A stretch of 29,380 nt of DNA from Priapulus caudatus (lineage: Eukaryota > Priapulida > Priapulimorpha > Priapulimorphida > Priapulidae). Each line of letters opens with the position of its first letter. Position 1 is the stretch's first letter. The position numbers and the translations under genes are program-made. Location: positions 797,731 through 827,110 of the forward strand of contig NW_014577289.1 of assembly GCF_000485595.1 (NCBI RefSeq), in the 5' to 3' direction. The notes under the pieces are model-generated. The model saw only the letters and a program-made list of their open reading frames with translations. It did not search any database and was not told the origin of the DNA. Shown here one piece after another: positions 1 through 10,905 of this stretch.

Positions 1-161
<161 letters not shown>

Positions 162-1635
162 GTCTTTACGTAGCAAATTGTCGCATTTAACAAGACTTCA
201 TGGTTCAGCTTAGATGTCAACAATTTTCGTTATCGCAATGCATCGCTATGAGATACCCCAGAACACAATAAACCTCAATAAAACGTAACATAAAAATGCA
301 ACGAGAGTGCCTGATAAATTGAAAGCTTTCGAGACACTGCTCTGTAGTGTCGCCTTTGTCGGTGTTTTCTAACACTTATGAACCGGGTATGTGGAAGATC
401 ACCCCTTTTTGTAGAATCGATAGATGGTGGTACTCATTAGTTAGCATAGAGTGCAGAAAGAGTACTATGTATAGAAGTCTCGTAGGAGTAAAACCGTGAC
501 AGCTCTGCATGACGACTGCGTTGCAAAATGACGCAGAATTGAAGTGAAATAGCTGATATATATATCAATTGAAACCTTGCGTCTGTCGATCCACGAGTAG
601 AAGATTCAATAATGAAAATGCATCAAACGCATTCAAATGTCGACGTGAGACAGTAAACGCGTTCCAAAAGCGGAATTAAATGTATTTCATCAGCGCATGA
701 CTGTGCTGAGCTTAAAGTCAGTTTTATCGAGAAAAAAATGTTTCTATGCTTCTCGTGTCTACAAATCCCCTATTTGTTGTCGCTAAAACCGTTCAATCTC
801 AGCGTTCCACAACTCAAATGACTCAGCATTGTCTCTCGATGGTTTCTATGGACACCTCATCGCATCGTGGATTAAAGGTGGGGGGAGGTGATGATAAGTT
901 TCGAATACGAACTCGAAATAAATCGAAGAGAATTTCATGAAGAAAATTTGCTCTCACGCACATATTCGACAGCATGTAAAATCGAAAGTGAGCGAATCGG
1001 ATATCGCCATATCGCCCAGTACGGAATCAATAACGTAATAATAAAGTCGAGCGACAGCAACGTCGTAAACACTATGTTTGCCATCGCAAATATTCGACAG
1101 GGTCGCATGCTACTACATTTAACCCACAATTAACGCCCTTCGTGACAGACCGTCGGTCACAACCATTCGACTCGGGATTACAGTTTACAATTCTGTCGAG
1201 GAAAACAGAGGCATTATACCGCGGTAATGCATATATTTAGCAGGTGATAATTGCATGTGTTCAAATCGACGAATGCATTACTGCTAGTGTCGACGGCCGT
1301 GTAACATACGCGATCGTACTAGCGATATCTGTCTCTATAATGACGATGGCACGTGTGCTATACAGGCGCCGAAGCTGCGATATTGACCTTCGCACAAAAC
1401 GTTAAACGCTAACCATGTCACACGGCAGATCCGTCGTTGCCGACGCCGGCTCTGCTGACGTCATCGACACAGTTTAGCGATCACGGAAAGAGGGGAAAGT
1501 AAGGAGTGCACTGCAGCCGAATCTACGAGTCTGTGGGAGAGAAAGCACGCTATGAATCGACGTCATCCGTCAGGAGGCTACCTGTGACGCCATCCGTCGG
1601 CGTCCTTACTTAGCTACAGCGTCTCTCTGATACAG
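162..1635. other. gene-poor stretch
   Basis: I see no convincing gene, RNA gene or long repeat here, apart from the possible decayed coding fragment listed at 888-1133. A perfect CRE-type palindrome, TGACGTCA, lies at 1456-1463 with no recognisable gene beside it. Confidence 0.6.
888..1133 (+). pseudogene. possible decayed fragment of the FEN/PIN-like mobile-element gene family
   Basis: An 81-codon open frame whose middle part (about residues 31-58) reads like a worn version of the motif block seen in the gene at 25.8-27.0 kb. It has IESERI where that gene has HEEADRRI, then HIAQYG, then VIIKSSDSNVV where that gene has IIIKANDTDV. No other conserved block is visible on either side, and there is no start context or TIR nearby. 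If the resemblance is real, this is a short ancient remnant. If not, it is a chance frame. Similarity was judged by eye only. Confidence 0.22.
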
Positions 1636-2169
1636 GGAGGTGCCTCTCTTTCTCTTATCAGAAGGAAGGAGAGACGTGTGCCCTCTTCATTCTTTGTCAG
1701 AAGGAAGGAGAGATGTGCCTCTTTTTCTTCCCTCATCAGAAGGAAGAATAGATGGGTCTGCTCTTCTTCCCTCATTAGAAGAAAGGAGAGATGTGTCTCG
1801 TCTTCTTCCCTTATCAGAAAAATTAGAAATGTGTTTCTCTTTCTTCTCTTATTAGAAGGAAGGAGAGATGTCTCCTCTTCTTCCCTCATCAGAAGGAAGG
1901 AGAGATATCTCCTCTTCTTCTGTCGTCAGAAGGAAGGAGAGAGAGTGTCTCTCTTTCTTCCCACATCAGAAGGAAGGAGAGACGTGTCTCTTCTGCTTCC
2001 CTCATTAGAATGAAGGAGAGATGTGTCTCCCCTTCTTCCGCCGTGAGAAGGAAGTAGAGATGTGTCTCCCCTTATTCCGCCGTCAGAAGGAAGTAGAGAT
2101 GTGTCTCCCCTTATTCCGTCGTCAGAAGGAAGGAGAGATGTGTCTCCTCTTCTTCCCTCGTCAGAAGGA
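1636..2169. repeat. 39-bp minisatellite, about 14 copies
   Basis: Imperfect tandem copies of a 39-bp unit with the core TCAGAAGGAAGGAGAGATGTG followed by a CT-rich arm. The spacing is regular (for example the core at 1661 and 1700). Because 39 is divisible by three, all six frames stay partly open and give 13-residue Arg/Lys/Ser-rich peptide repeats. Nothing else supports coding. Confidence 0.9.
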
Positions 2170-2482
2170 ATGGGTAATGTAAAGATAATTTACGGTGATG
2201 AAATCATCTATGTTAGCGATAAATAGATTACGGAGACCCTTATTAAAAAAACGGACAGCGAGCGCTTCCATAACTCACGCTTCGGAGACAAACACATATA
2301 TGACGCTGAACATTAAAAGAAATACATGCGACCTTATTCACATTTGACAATACTGATGTGAATCCAGCGCTATCGTTAATGAGCACGAATTGTGATCTTA
2401 AGTCTGTTTCAAACAAACATCTTGACATTTTTCAGGTAACGCATTAAGAAGAGCCAGATATGCACAGACGAAAGAGGATTCC

Positions 2483-2640
<158 letters not shown>

Positions 2641-2731
2641 TTGTGCGTGTGTGTATGCGTGCGTTTGAGGGGGTATGTGTGTGTGCGTGCGTGCGTGTGT
2701 TTTGTGTATGTATGTATGTATGTTATGTATG

Positions 2732-2763
<32 letters not shown>

Positions 2764-2805
2764 TGTATGTATGTATGTATGTATGTATGTATGTATGTAT
2801 GTATG

Positions 2806-2836
<31 letters not shown>

Positions 2837-3335
2837 TGTATGTATGCATGCATGCATGCATGCATGCATGCATGCATGCATGCATGTATGTATGTATGTA
2901 TGTATGTATGTATGTATGTATGGGTATGTATGTATGTATGATTGTATGTATGTTATGTATGTATGTATGTATGTATGTATGTATGTATGTATGTATGTAT
3001 GTATGTATGTATGTATGTATGTATGTATCGTATGTATGTATGTATGTATGTATGTATGTATGTATGTAGTAGTATGTTGTTATGTATGTATGTATGTATG
3101 TATGTATGTATGTATGTATGTATGTATGTATGTATGTATGTATGTATGTATGTTATGTATGTATGTATGTATGTATGTATGTATGTATGTATGTATTATG
3201 TGTGTATGTATGTTGTATGTATGTATGTATGTATGTATGTATGTATGTTATGTATGTATGTATGTATGTATGTATGTATGTATGTATGTATGTATGTATG
3301 TATTATGTATGTATGTATGTATGTATGTACTGTAT

Positions 3336-3389
<54 letters not shown>

Positions 3390-3467
3390 GTGTGTGTGTG
3401 TGGTGTGTGTGTGTGTGGTGTGTGTGTGTTGCGCGCGTTGTGTGTATGTATGTATGTGTGTGTGTAA
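2641..3467. repeat. (ATGT)n / (CATG)n / (GT)n compound microsatellite
   Basis: After a short GT-rich transition, a tetranucleotide array of ATGT units runs from about 2706 to 3337. It is interrupted by a CATG block at about 2846-2884 and by several one-base slips. A second GT-rich tract follows to about 3467. Open frames here encode only Tyr-Val-Cys-Met repeats. Confidence 0.95.
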
Positions 3468-5620
3468 GGAGGAATATGTGTGTGTGTAAGAAACGAGAAA
3501 GTGAGCGCGCGCTAAAGCCCAAAACGTGCATCTTGGACGCGTCATAACCATGCATAACGACTGCTAGATGACTCATCCGCCATCGAAAATACATACGTCG
3601 AACCAAGTTTACCTTAGCCACTATCGGAAGGGTTGCGTACAGGGCTAGGAAGGAAGGGAACATTCGCCGAGCGCGACAATCCCTTAATTAGCACGTTTAA
3701 ATTGCCGTGAACATAGCCTTAGGCTTTATTGATTCCGCGATGAAAGGTGCGCGTGTGCACGCGTGTGGAGGTGCGTGCGTCCGTGCGCTTGCGCGCGCGT
3801 GTTCGCGCCATGATCATGTATCGTAAACGGTGTGTCCGCAAGTATTTATAATCTTATTATTGCTAACCTATTTTAACTAGGGTTAAAGTTACTAATAGGA
3901 CTTGAAGGACTAATAACCGATAACTGAACTTGACTCCGCAACAGTATATCGCCAAAATGCAATATATACTTATAACTGAGCTTGATATCAATGTGAAAAT
4001 CGGCATAACTGCAAAACCGAAATACATCCTAAAACCTTATCATGCTTGAGGCGCCTGCAGCTGCTGCATAGCATATAATATGACTCGTGTCAATATTACC
4101 AATAGAATTGCACAGATATAGACTAACCAGTATGTTATTTCAACGGGGCTCCCTGCTACCGCTGCCTGCTCGCGCTTTTATATAATTACCCAAAACAATA
4201 ACACGCGAGCGCTAACGATGCAAGGAAGTTACGCACAATTACTATTATAGTATACTATGCAGTACTATACAAATACTACGTAGTAAATTGTGTCATAATC
4301 ACTTACTTGCTCGATGCGGTGTATTCCAGTAAGGCGCGGATGTCCGCGAGCAGGCCCGTGTGTACTGATCACACCGCAAGAAGAGCGATACCATGCAGTG
4401 ATGAGACCTAGCTGACGTCATGCTCACGTCCCTCTCCACGCTCTATAGCTGTTCAAATAGGCGGGGATCAACTCCCGTCTTATATACGCCGCTCTCCTCC
4501 GCCCCATCCCCGTCCCCCCGTGCCAGTCCTCATTCTCCCACACTAAGCCGGTCCCCCTGGGGCGCTCCGTCTCTCGGGCCACTAGACGAGTCACTGCCAC
4601 GTTACGTCAACCAGCTACGTCGTAATCACATCGTGGATGTGAACAGGGATAGGCTTGCGCTGGGGAGCGGCCTGGGAGTTATACAGTTTTAACGTAGGCT
4701 TTCCCCGTTACGCAACCAACAATACTCTCCTCCTCCGTTACTCTACACCGTAATGCGGTTACATCACAACGAAATGCCTGACAGCGACGTCGGACAAGAT
4801 TCAGATATTGCATCACAGACTTAGGTAGCATAAGCAATGGTGTCCATGCAACGAGATATGTATAGCATGGCTGCACACGATAGCAGTTTACAGCGTAATA
4901 ACCTGGCTGTATAGCACTTGTTTACTTTCTCGTTTAGTGTATGCATATCGGCAGCATATGGTGTATGTATACACTAGAGTTCTTAATTAGGCACGAAGTG
5001 TGGCCGCCAATGTTCAAATAGAACAAAGGATACGCGTCATTCCTGTTTGAGAGATTTACGGGGTCTTAATTCGACTTCGCATCTGTGCTTCCAGGAATTA
5101 TTATTCATTCGCTGTCGATGTCGCATCGTCATCCGCGGAATTAGTTGGCATTAAAATTTTCTGCAACTTTCTGCGCACGCGTCTCGTGCGGTTACGGCCA
5201 TTGTTACCATAGATACGGCGTGCTGAAGCGCGGCGGGCGTAATTAAATAAATTTCGGAGCATCTTTGTACTTTTTATTGGCATTGTACGGAGAAACGCCC
5301 GCGCTGCTGTTCTGACTCATTAACGGACCTGTCGTAAACCCGCTCCGTTTTGCGACCAAGTGTAGCTACTATCACGATCACGCTTTTTCGAGTTGGGCTA
5401 GGCGCTCGTTTTATATCAAGGGGCATGTACAAAATACGTAGCCGGGGAATATGAGCTGAAATGTCACGAATAAATACGAAACGTTTATTAGGATGAATTT
5501 AAACCACCGAGCGGCATGGGATAGGGTGTGGGTACGGAGTGAGGGTAGATTAGTGGATGAATTGAAGCAATATACGGTTATCTAGTAGAGGGTATGTACG
5601 TAGGTAGAATGAGGGATAGA
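3468..5620. other. gene-poor stretch
   Basis: No gene is supported. A GC/GT alternating tract lies at about 3748-3808. A perfect CRE palindrome, TGACGTCA, at 4413-4420 overlaps the ATG of a 90-codon frame (4420-4692), but that frame is Ser/Pro-rich low complexity and has no other support. A minus-strand 60-codon Arg-rich frame at 5101-5283 also lacks support. Confidence 0.55.
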
Positions 5621-5624
5621 AGTA

Positions 5625-5735
5625 ATGTGAGAGCATGAGAAGAGAGAGGGGACAGAGAAAGAGAGACGAGAAAGAAAGAGTGTGCGTGATTCAGAAGATA
5701 GCGAGAGAGAGAGAGAGGGGGGGGGATCCGCGCGC
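5625..5735. repeat. GA-rich low-complexity tract
   Basis: Purine-rich sequence dominated by GA on the plus strand, ending in a short G run followed by CG alternation. Confidence 0.85.
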
Positions 5736-5759
5736 GCGAAAAAAAATAGGGAGAGGAAA

Positions 5760-6334
5760 GAAATACTGCACACACTTCATTTTCTTTACATAACAAATAC
5801 TGCAACGTGTAAGAACTTTAGCATGAAATATCTAGCAGCACACGATCTCGCGCGACAAGTTATATTCCAAGGTCTTTCCACTCGCCGCAATTACGAACGT
5901 AATGCGATTTGCTCACGCGCATTAAATTCACAAGATAATACGTCTGACCGCATAACAAAAACGCCGGCCACATTCAAAGACGAGTCAGTATTTAATTTAA
6001 AGTCAAAGAGGAAATGACGCTTCGTTTTGAATGGCAAGACGGTCTTTCATCGCCGCTCTCTTCACGCGTACACATTGTACTGCGCGCTTCCATTGTAAGA
6101 TCTCCTGTACGCAAGCAGTTGACACGCCTATAGCAGCGGCAGCTTTAAGCACAGGTATTCTAGGTGGAAGAAAACGCAAATAGTAAATAGCAGACGAGAG
6201 CCCTGTGTGATGTGTCAGCTATATAGATTAATATCTACCGTATATTTTCGTTTATAGGTCGACTTGGCGTACGAGTCGACCCGGACAGTTTTATCTCTAA
6301 ATGCGGATTTAGGCAAACTCTCCGTATTAGTCGA

Positions 6335-6370
<36 letters not shown>

Positions 6371-6938
6371 GCGCGTGTCGGAGAACGTGTCCCCTGTGGC
6401 CTCTATGTCACAGAAGCCAGACGTGACTGTGATCCGCCATGCTCCAGAATAGACCTGGGATCCACCTAAACTGTGCAACAACGCGAAATCATGTCATTTG
6501 TATGGTAAAGAAAACAACACTACGCGACAAGGACTGCACGTATATACATCAATAATACTAGTGCACATGTAAATCATATATGTATATATATAGTAATAAA
6601 ATAATATTACAAATGTACATTATATGTACTGTAGGTTTATTATGTATCGTACACGTAAATATTTTTTATGGACAGTCATAGTAACACGCTATATCAGCGT
6701 GTATACTCTCACAGTTGTACATCCACATAGTATATATTTAGAAAATACACGCGAGAGCGCACGCAGTACAACTTGTATTTGTGTACGAGTCTGTACGAGC
6801 CTTATATTACTACCGCCTGCGATACGCATATATATCCCTCTTTACGCCATTGCTGCGGGATAACCATGATAATGTAACGTAGTGAACGACATCAAAGCTT
6901 GAAAATAGCCTGTCGCCACAAGCAGCGAGCGCTGCGAC
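5760..6938. other. gene-poor stretch with one (TA)n tract
   Basis: No gene is recognised. A pure TA run occupies 6336-6369. The remaining sequence is unique and AT-leaning, with no convincing open frame. Confidence 0.55.
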
Positions 6939-7083
6939 CGACAGACAGACAGACAGACTGACAGATAGACAGACAGACAGACAGACTGACAGATAGACAG
7001 AGAGATGGATGGATGGATGGATGGATGGATGGATGGATGGATGGACGGACAGACGTACGAACAGACAGACAAACAGACAAATA
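6939..7083. repeat. (GACA)n / (GATG)n tetranucleotide block
   Basis: Tandem ACAG units with GATA variants flank a run of about nine ATGG units near 7004-7044, then return to ACAG. Overlapping minus-strand frames are Cys-Leu-Ser-Val repeats only. Confidence 0.93.
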
Positions 7084-7424
7084 TTCACTGACAGACAGTC
7101 AAATATTCCACCGAAGTAAGAGCGCGTGTCCCAGTGAGGAATTAACACGGATATGAGTGGAGCTTCGGAATACAGACTATCGTTTATTATGGCGTATCTA
7201 TGAGAGAAGCTGGCACGCACGTACACAGTATCTTACTTGCACTGATCGCTTTACAAGCTGCCGGGGCGAGACTGTGAGTCAGTACATTATTATATAGCTG
7301 GGATACAGCTTTCAACAATGCGGCGTGCTAATGTTGTTAGCCGAATTTGCTCTGCCTGCAAAATACCGCAGACCGTGAAATACACGGATCCTCTCAATAT
7401 GCGCATATGCACGTACAAAGATAC

Positions 7425-7456
7425 CACACTCACTCACTCACACACGCACGCACGTA

Positions 7457-7500
<44 letters not shown>

Positions 7501-7501
7501 T
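7425..7501. repeat. (CACT)n / (CACG)n microsatellite
   Basis: Tetranucleotide CACT units pass into about a dozen CACG units. The tract is simple sequence with no coding support. Confidence 0.93.
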
Positions 7502-8299
7502 ACAATGTTCACATATAGCTCAAGTAAAATTTGCGTGAGCACTACGCCAGACCTGCTTGGAAGAGATCAGGCGGAAAAATAAATACAAACGCGCACAAAT
7601 TTCCACGATTAAATACACTCTATATGACACCCCCTTTCAAACTAGATAATATAACTCAAATAGTTTCTATCATTGTGAAGGAATTAAGGTCTATTACGCC
7701 CTAGCAATCACACAATAGACAGAAATAGACAGAAATAACATTACAGCAGAGGAGAATATCTCATTATCGAAAGTAACATTACAAGACAAAATTACTGCAC
7801 AAAATGTCAGCGCGGTACAACGTTCTAAAGAATAAAATATACATATAATATTTAACAAATAAGCCGATCAAAAAGCATTGTTATGATTATTTTACAGCGA
7901 AAACGTCCCGTAATTATACACATATACAGAAACATGTAACGTAAACACATTCGCACATCCACACGTATCCATGTATATATATATATATATATATATATTT
8001 ACTTATTTATTTAAAATCTTCGTGTTTACAATTCTAGCATAAACGATCCACTTGCTAAAAACCCATGAATGTTCTATATTTTGACAAAACCGTTCCATTG
8101 AATGCGTACACGCGGGCGTAGGCATATAGTAGTACATCACTGCAGGTAGGCCAGCCAACAACCGCTCTCTCATCATCAAGCATCGTCATCGTTCTAACAA
8201 TCACATACGACAAGAACGACGCTAGCGCGATCCGATATTAAATGTACAACACGAGCGGCTTATAGACACGAGTAATTCACCATACAATTAGCACGAAAC
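7502..8299. other. gene-poor stretch
   Basis: AT-rich unique sequence with no gene that I can support. A TA run is present at about 7974-7999. Confidence 0.55.
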
Positions 8300-8303
8300 T
8301 TAA

Positions 8304-8791
8304 AGGCTCACAATGCGCATCCAAACGCTAATTTCTCCAGTACTAGACTAGCAAATAGTTCGTGTCATGCATAATCATACTACCTTATGGCAAAATAAAC
8401 TCTAGTTCCTCCCATTTCACTGCGCGTTGTCTTATAAAAGGTATTTTGAAAATACCTCCAATGTTGGTGAAATTCTCCGATGTTGTTGACAGTTTCCCCA
8501 ATCCCCAAGCAACCGTGCAGCGGTGCTGCGGTACAGCGGTACGGGCGCAGCAAAGATAAAAACATGTGACGTCACGTCACCACTTCGAGGCTATTTTGTT
8601 TGGCAATCAGTCGGCGTTTGCGCCAGAATGCCAGTTTTCTTACCTCTTTCTTGTGGGTTTTAAGCAAACGCGCAGTGAAATGGGAGCAACTAGAGTTTAT
8701 TTTGTCATAAGGTAGTGTGATTATGCATGACACGAAGTATTTGCTAGTCTAGTACTGGAGAAATTAGCGTTTGGATGCGCATTGTGAGCCT
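8304..8791. mobile_element. MITE-like foldback element with 125-bp TIRs and TTAA flanks
   Basis: The left arm, 8304-8428, is the reverse complement of the right arm, 8667-8791, with about four mismatches in 125 bp. Both ends begin AGGCTCACAATGCGCATCC. Each end is bordered by TTAA (8300-8303 and 8792-8795), the target duplication typical of piggyBac-type elements. The ends do not start with the usual piggyBac CCC, and TTAA is short, so the superfamily is uncertain; a TA-duplicating element is an alternative. The 238-bp core has no credible gene, so the element is non-autonomous. The high identity between arms suggests fairly recent activity or gene conversion. Confidence 0.82.
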
Positions 8792-9074
8792 TTAATGCAC
8801 ACGAACGCGCCAGTTTTATGTCGGAAAGATACCCTGCGTGACAGTAGTGGCGCGACCTTCGTCTGCACCGCGAATTAGCAATAAGGACGAGTGTCTCAAG
8901 TGGCACGATGCAGCAGCTGCCTCGTGTGTGAATCATCACTTACGACACTCGCTTGTCATCGTCGACACAGCCTCACTGGAGCGATGCGTAAGATACCTCA
9001 CGATGTAAAGGCGAGGCAGCGCCGACTTCCACACCGTCACCTAGTTGTAAGACGCAGTGCATCTCACGGGACGT

Positions 9075-9185
9075 GAATCACGGGAGAATGATAACGGCGC
9101 GCCTGATCACGGGAGAATGATCATGGGGTGCGTGATCACGGAAGAATGATCACGGCACGCGTGATCACGGAAGCGTAGCACGCGA
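9075..9185. repeat. 29-30-bp minisatellite, about 4 copies
   Basis: Copies of GATCACGGGAGAATGATCAC plus a short GC-rich arm start at about 9075, 9104, 9133 and 9163. Each unit is internally self-complementary around GATCAC/GTGATC. The last copy is degenerate. Confidence 0.85.
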
Positions 9186-9245
9186 CTGACGGGTGAACGT
9201 CACTGCACGCGTCTCAGGGATGTCAACCACGAACTGTGCACGAAC

Positions 9246-9338
9246 CTCGTCCCTCGCTCTGTAGCTGTGCTCGTCCTTCGCTCTGTAGCTGTGCACGTCC
9301 CTCGCTCTGTAGCTGTGCTCGTCCCTCGCTCTGTAGCT
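9246..9338. repeat. 24-bp minisatellite, 4 copies
   Basis: Four near-identical tandem units with the core CTCGCTCTGTAGCTGTG. The unit length is a multiple of three, so the plus frame at 9267-9506 shows an 8-residue peptide repeat. I regard that as a by-product of the repeat. Confidence 0.88.
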
Positions 9339-9624
9339 AATTCTTCTAGCTTGCTCGGACTTCTAAAGACTAGCTATCACAAAGACCTGCTAGAACGCCC
9401 CCCCCCGCGCCCGCAGCGTGGTTGCATGCACCGTGCATACGAACATTCGTCGTCATCGACTGCGGATACGACACAGGCACGGACGAGCACGCCGGTGTCT
9501 GCTTAGCCGAAATCAAAAGTAAAACGCGAGAGAGGTTGCGCGAATTTACACAGTAGCTTTAAAAATTTCTAATCGTGCCGCATCATTCGGAACCACTTTG
9601 CAAGAGTGCGTTTAACTACAACTG

Positions 9625-9900
9625 TCACTTTTCTGGTAAATGGATACAATTATCTGCTGCAAGCTCATGGAAGTTGAAACCGCAGGTAAATTGTGCCGGC
9701 AGACCATCGCTCTCAATAAACTTATCCCAGACATTAAAACGTCCTACCGAGCGCGTGTAAAGATGATTTTCCACCAGATAGCCAACCAATTTCATCCGCA
9801 CGTAATCGTAATGTAGCATATCGATAAGCGAGCTTGCGTCCGTTGAAGGCGAAATGCATACACCGAATGTAACCGACACGTTAAGTGGAGAGCAGTCAGC
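9625..9900 (-). CDS. unrecognised coding-looking frame (possible exon)
   Basis: A minus-strand frame, open from just after a TAA near 9920 and ending at 9625, about 90 codons. It has a balanced, protein-like composition with Trp, several Cys, His and Tyr, and no low complexity. This differs from nearly every other frame in the unique DNA of this window. Segments include SLIDMLHYDYVRMKLVGYL and, further on, FNVWDKFIESDGLPAQFTCG. I do not recognise the family. No in-frame ATG stands near its beginning, and I see no strong acceptor or donor, so the boundaries are uncertain. It lies downstream of the kinase exon on the same strand, but that exon ends in its own stop, so this would be a separate gene or a fossil. 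A chance frame remains possible. Confidence 0.33.
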   Translation of the reverse strand, partial: ADCSPLNVSVTFGVCISPSTDASSLIDMLHYDYVRMKLVGYLVENHLYTRSVGRFNVWDKFIESDGLPAQFTCGFNFHELAADNCIHLPEK

Positions 9901-10272
9901 ATGGACCTTTTTTTACGGCTACTCAACTCTGTACCGACAGCAGCAGCGAATCAGCCACGGGCATGGACATAGTTGCTCAGCGACCTTTGGAGACTTCAAG
10001 CGACGTTTGGACGACAGACCCGCCTTCTGTTCCCACGTACCTTCCTCCACGATGCACCCTATACGTGGTTGGTTTCCACAACAACCGCATCATTCTAATT
10101 TCCACGTATTTCCTCCACGACCCTAACTGGTTTCTCAGTACCTGGAAACAGACAGTTTCCGGGTTTTCCAAACCTAGAGAATGGTATTTGGGGGGGGGGG
10201 AGCGATTCGTTTCCAGGGACATCCACTAATAATGATGGCGGAGGGGGGTGATGTGCGTGTAGACTGGCGCCA

Positions 10273-10449
10273 TCAGATAGTCATTGAGCGTAGCTCCATC
10301 AGCTGCTTAGCGACGGCACTGAACGGCGGTCGTTTGTCCGGGTCCAGGTCCCAGGCATGCAGCATAATCTCGTAGATGTCCTTAGGGCAACCCTCCGGAC
10401 ACTCCATCCGATAGCCTTTCTCCACGTGCTTGACCACATCCGCTAGCGG
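10273..10449 (-). CDS. terminal exon of a Csk-like cytoplasmic tyrosine kinase
   Basis: The minus strand encodes the last 58 residues of a protein tyrosine kinase domain (Pfam PF07714, C-lobe subdomains X-XI). Visible motifs in order are PLADVVKHVEKGYRM, CPEGCPKDIYEIM, an AWDLDP stretch and KRPPF, the invariant Arg-containing motif of subdomain XI. Family knowledge: vertebrate CSK has an almost parallel stretch (PLKDVV, VEKGYKM) and also ends a few residues after the kinase domain. Csk phosphorylates the inhibitory C-terminal tyrosine of Src-family kinases. The stop TGA lies at 10273-10275. The exon starts at 10449 in phase 0, straight after a good acceptor on the minus strand (TTCTTGCCTACAG at 10450-10462). 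The SH3, SH2 and N-lobe exons are not visible in this window, so they probably lie beyond a long upstream intron. A close paralogue (MATK/CHK-type) cannot be excluded. Confidence 0.9.
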   Translation of the reverse strand, partial: PLADVVKHVEKGYRMECPEGCPKDIYEIMLHAWDLDPDKRPPFSAVAKQLMELRSMTI

Positions 10450-10462
10450 CTGTAGGCAAGAA
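10450..10462 (-). promoter_or_regulatory. 3' splice site of the kinase terminal exon
   Basis: Read on the minus strand, a T-rich tract ending TTGCCTACAG precedes CCGCTAGCG, the first exon codons (Pro-Leu-Ala). The AG falls at 10451-10450. It is preceded by further GTT-rich pyrimidine sequence. Confidence 0.85.
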
Positions 10463-10494
10463 AAACAACAGTAATAACATTATAACATACATAA

Positions 10495-10830
10495 ACAACA
10501 ACAAGAACAACAACATTATCGACCACAGCAATTAGCGGCCGTAAACAACAAAAATAACAACAACAAAACCGCATTAGCTTCCCGGTCTGCTAGAGGCTGC
10601 AAACAACAATAACAATAACAAAAACAACATTAGTGTCCCCGTCTGTCAGGGGCTGCAATCAACAATAACAATTCAATAACAAAAACAACATTAGTGTTCC
10701 TGTCGGTCCGAGGGTTAAACAACAATAACAATAACAAAAATAACATTAGTGGCCACGTCTATTAGCGCGGCTGTAAATAACATGATTGACCACACCTGTT
10801 AGCGACTATAAAAACAACAACAACAACAAC
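10495..10830 (-). repeat. intronic tandem array of degenerate 3'-splice-site copies
   Basis: Six tandem units of mostly 56-62 bp lie upstream (in transcript order) of the kinase acceptor. Each has a GTT/ATT-rich tract followed by a degenerate copy of the exon start. The junction equivalents are near plus-strand 10538, 10596, 10652, 10714, 10770 and 10805. Those at 10596 (TTTGCAG), 10652 (ATTGCAG), 10770 (TTTACAG) and 10805 (TTTATAG) keep an AG; those at 10538 and 10714 have lost it. The copy at 10805 reads Ser-Leu-Thr-Gly-Val-Val-Asn-His, where the true exon reads Pro-Leu-Ala-Asp-Val-Val-Lys-His. The unit therefore includes exon sequence and arose by duplication across the splice junction. 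Confidence 0.75.
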
Positions 10831-10905
10831 AACAATAACAACAACAACAGCAGCAGCAGCAACAACAACGACAACAACAACGACAGCAGCATCAGCAGTA
10901 ACTAC
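10811..10905. repeat. (CAA)n / (CAG)n trinucleotide tract
   Basis: CAA and CAG triplets with a few CGA units on the plus strand. On the transcribed strand of the kinase intron this reads as a GTT/CTG-rich pyrimidine-leaning stretch upstream of the decoy acceptor array. Confidence 0.9.

Noticed and set aside
4420-4692. A 90-codon frame starting at the CRE palindrome
   Set aside because: Ser/Pro-rich and C-rich sequence, no domain, no splice or polyA context. Kept only as a note.
5101-5283. Arg-rich 60-codon minus-strand frame
   Set aside because: No family, and nothing beyond length supports it.
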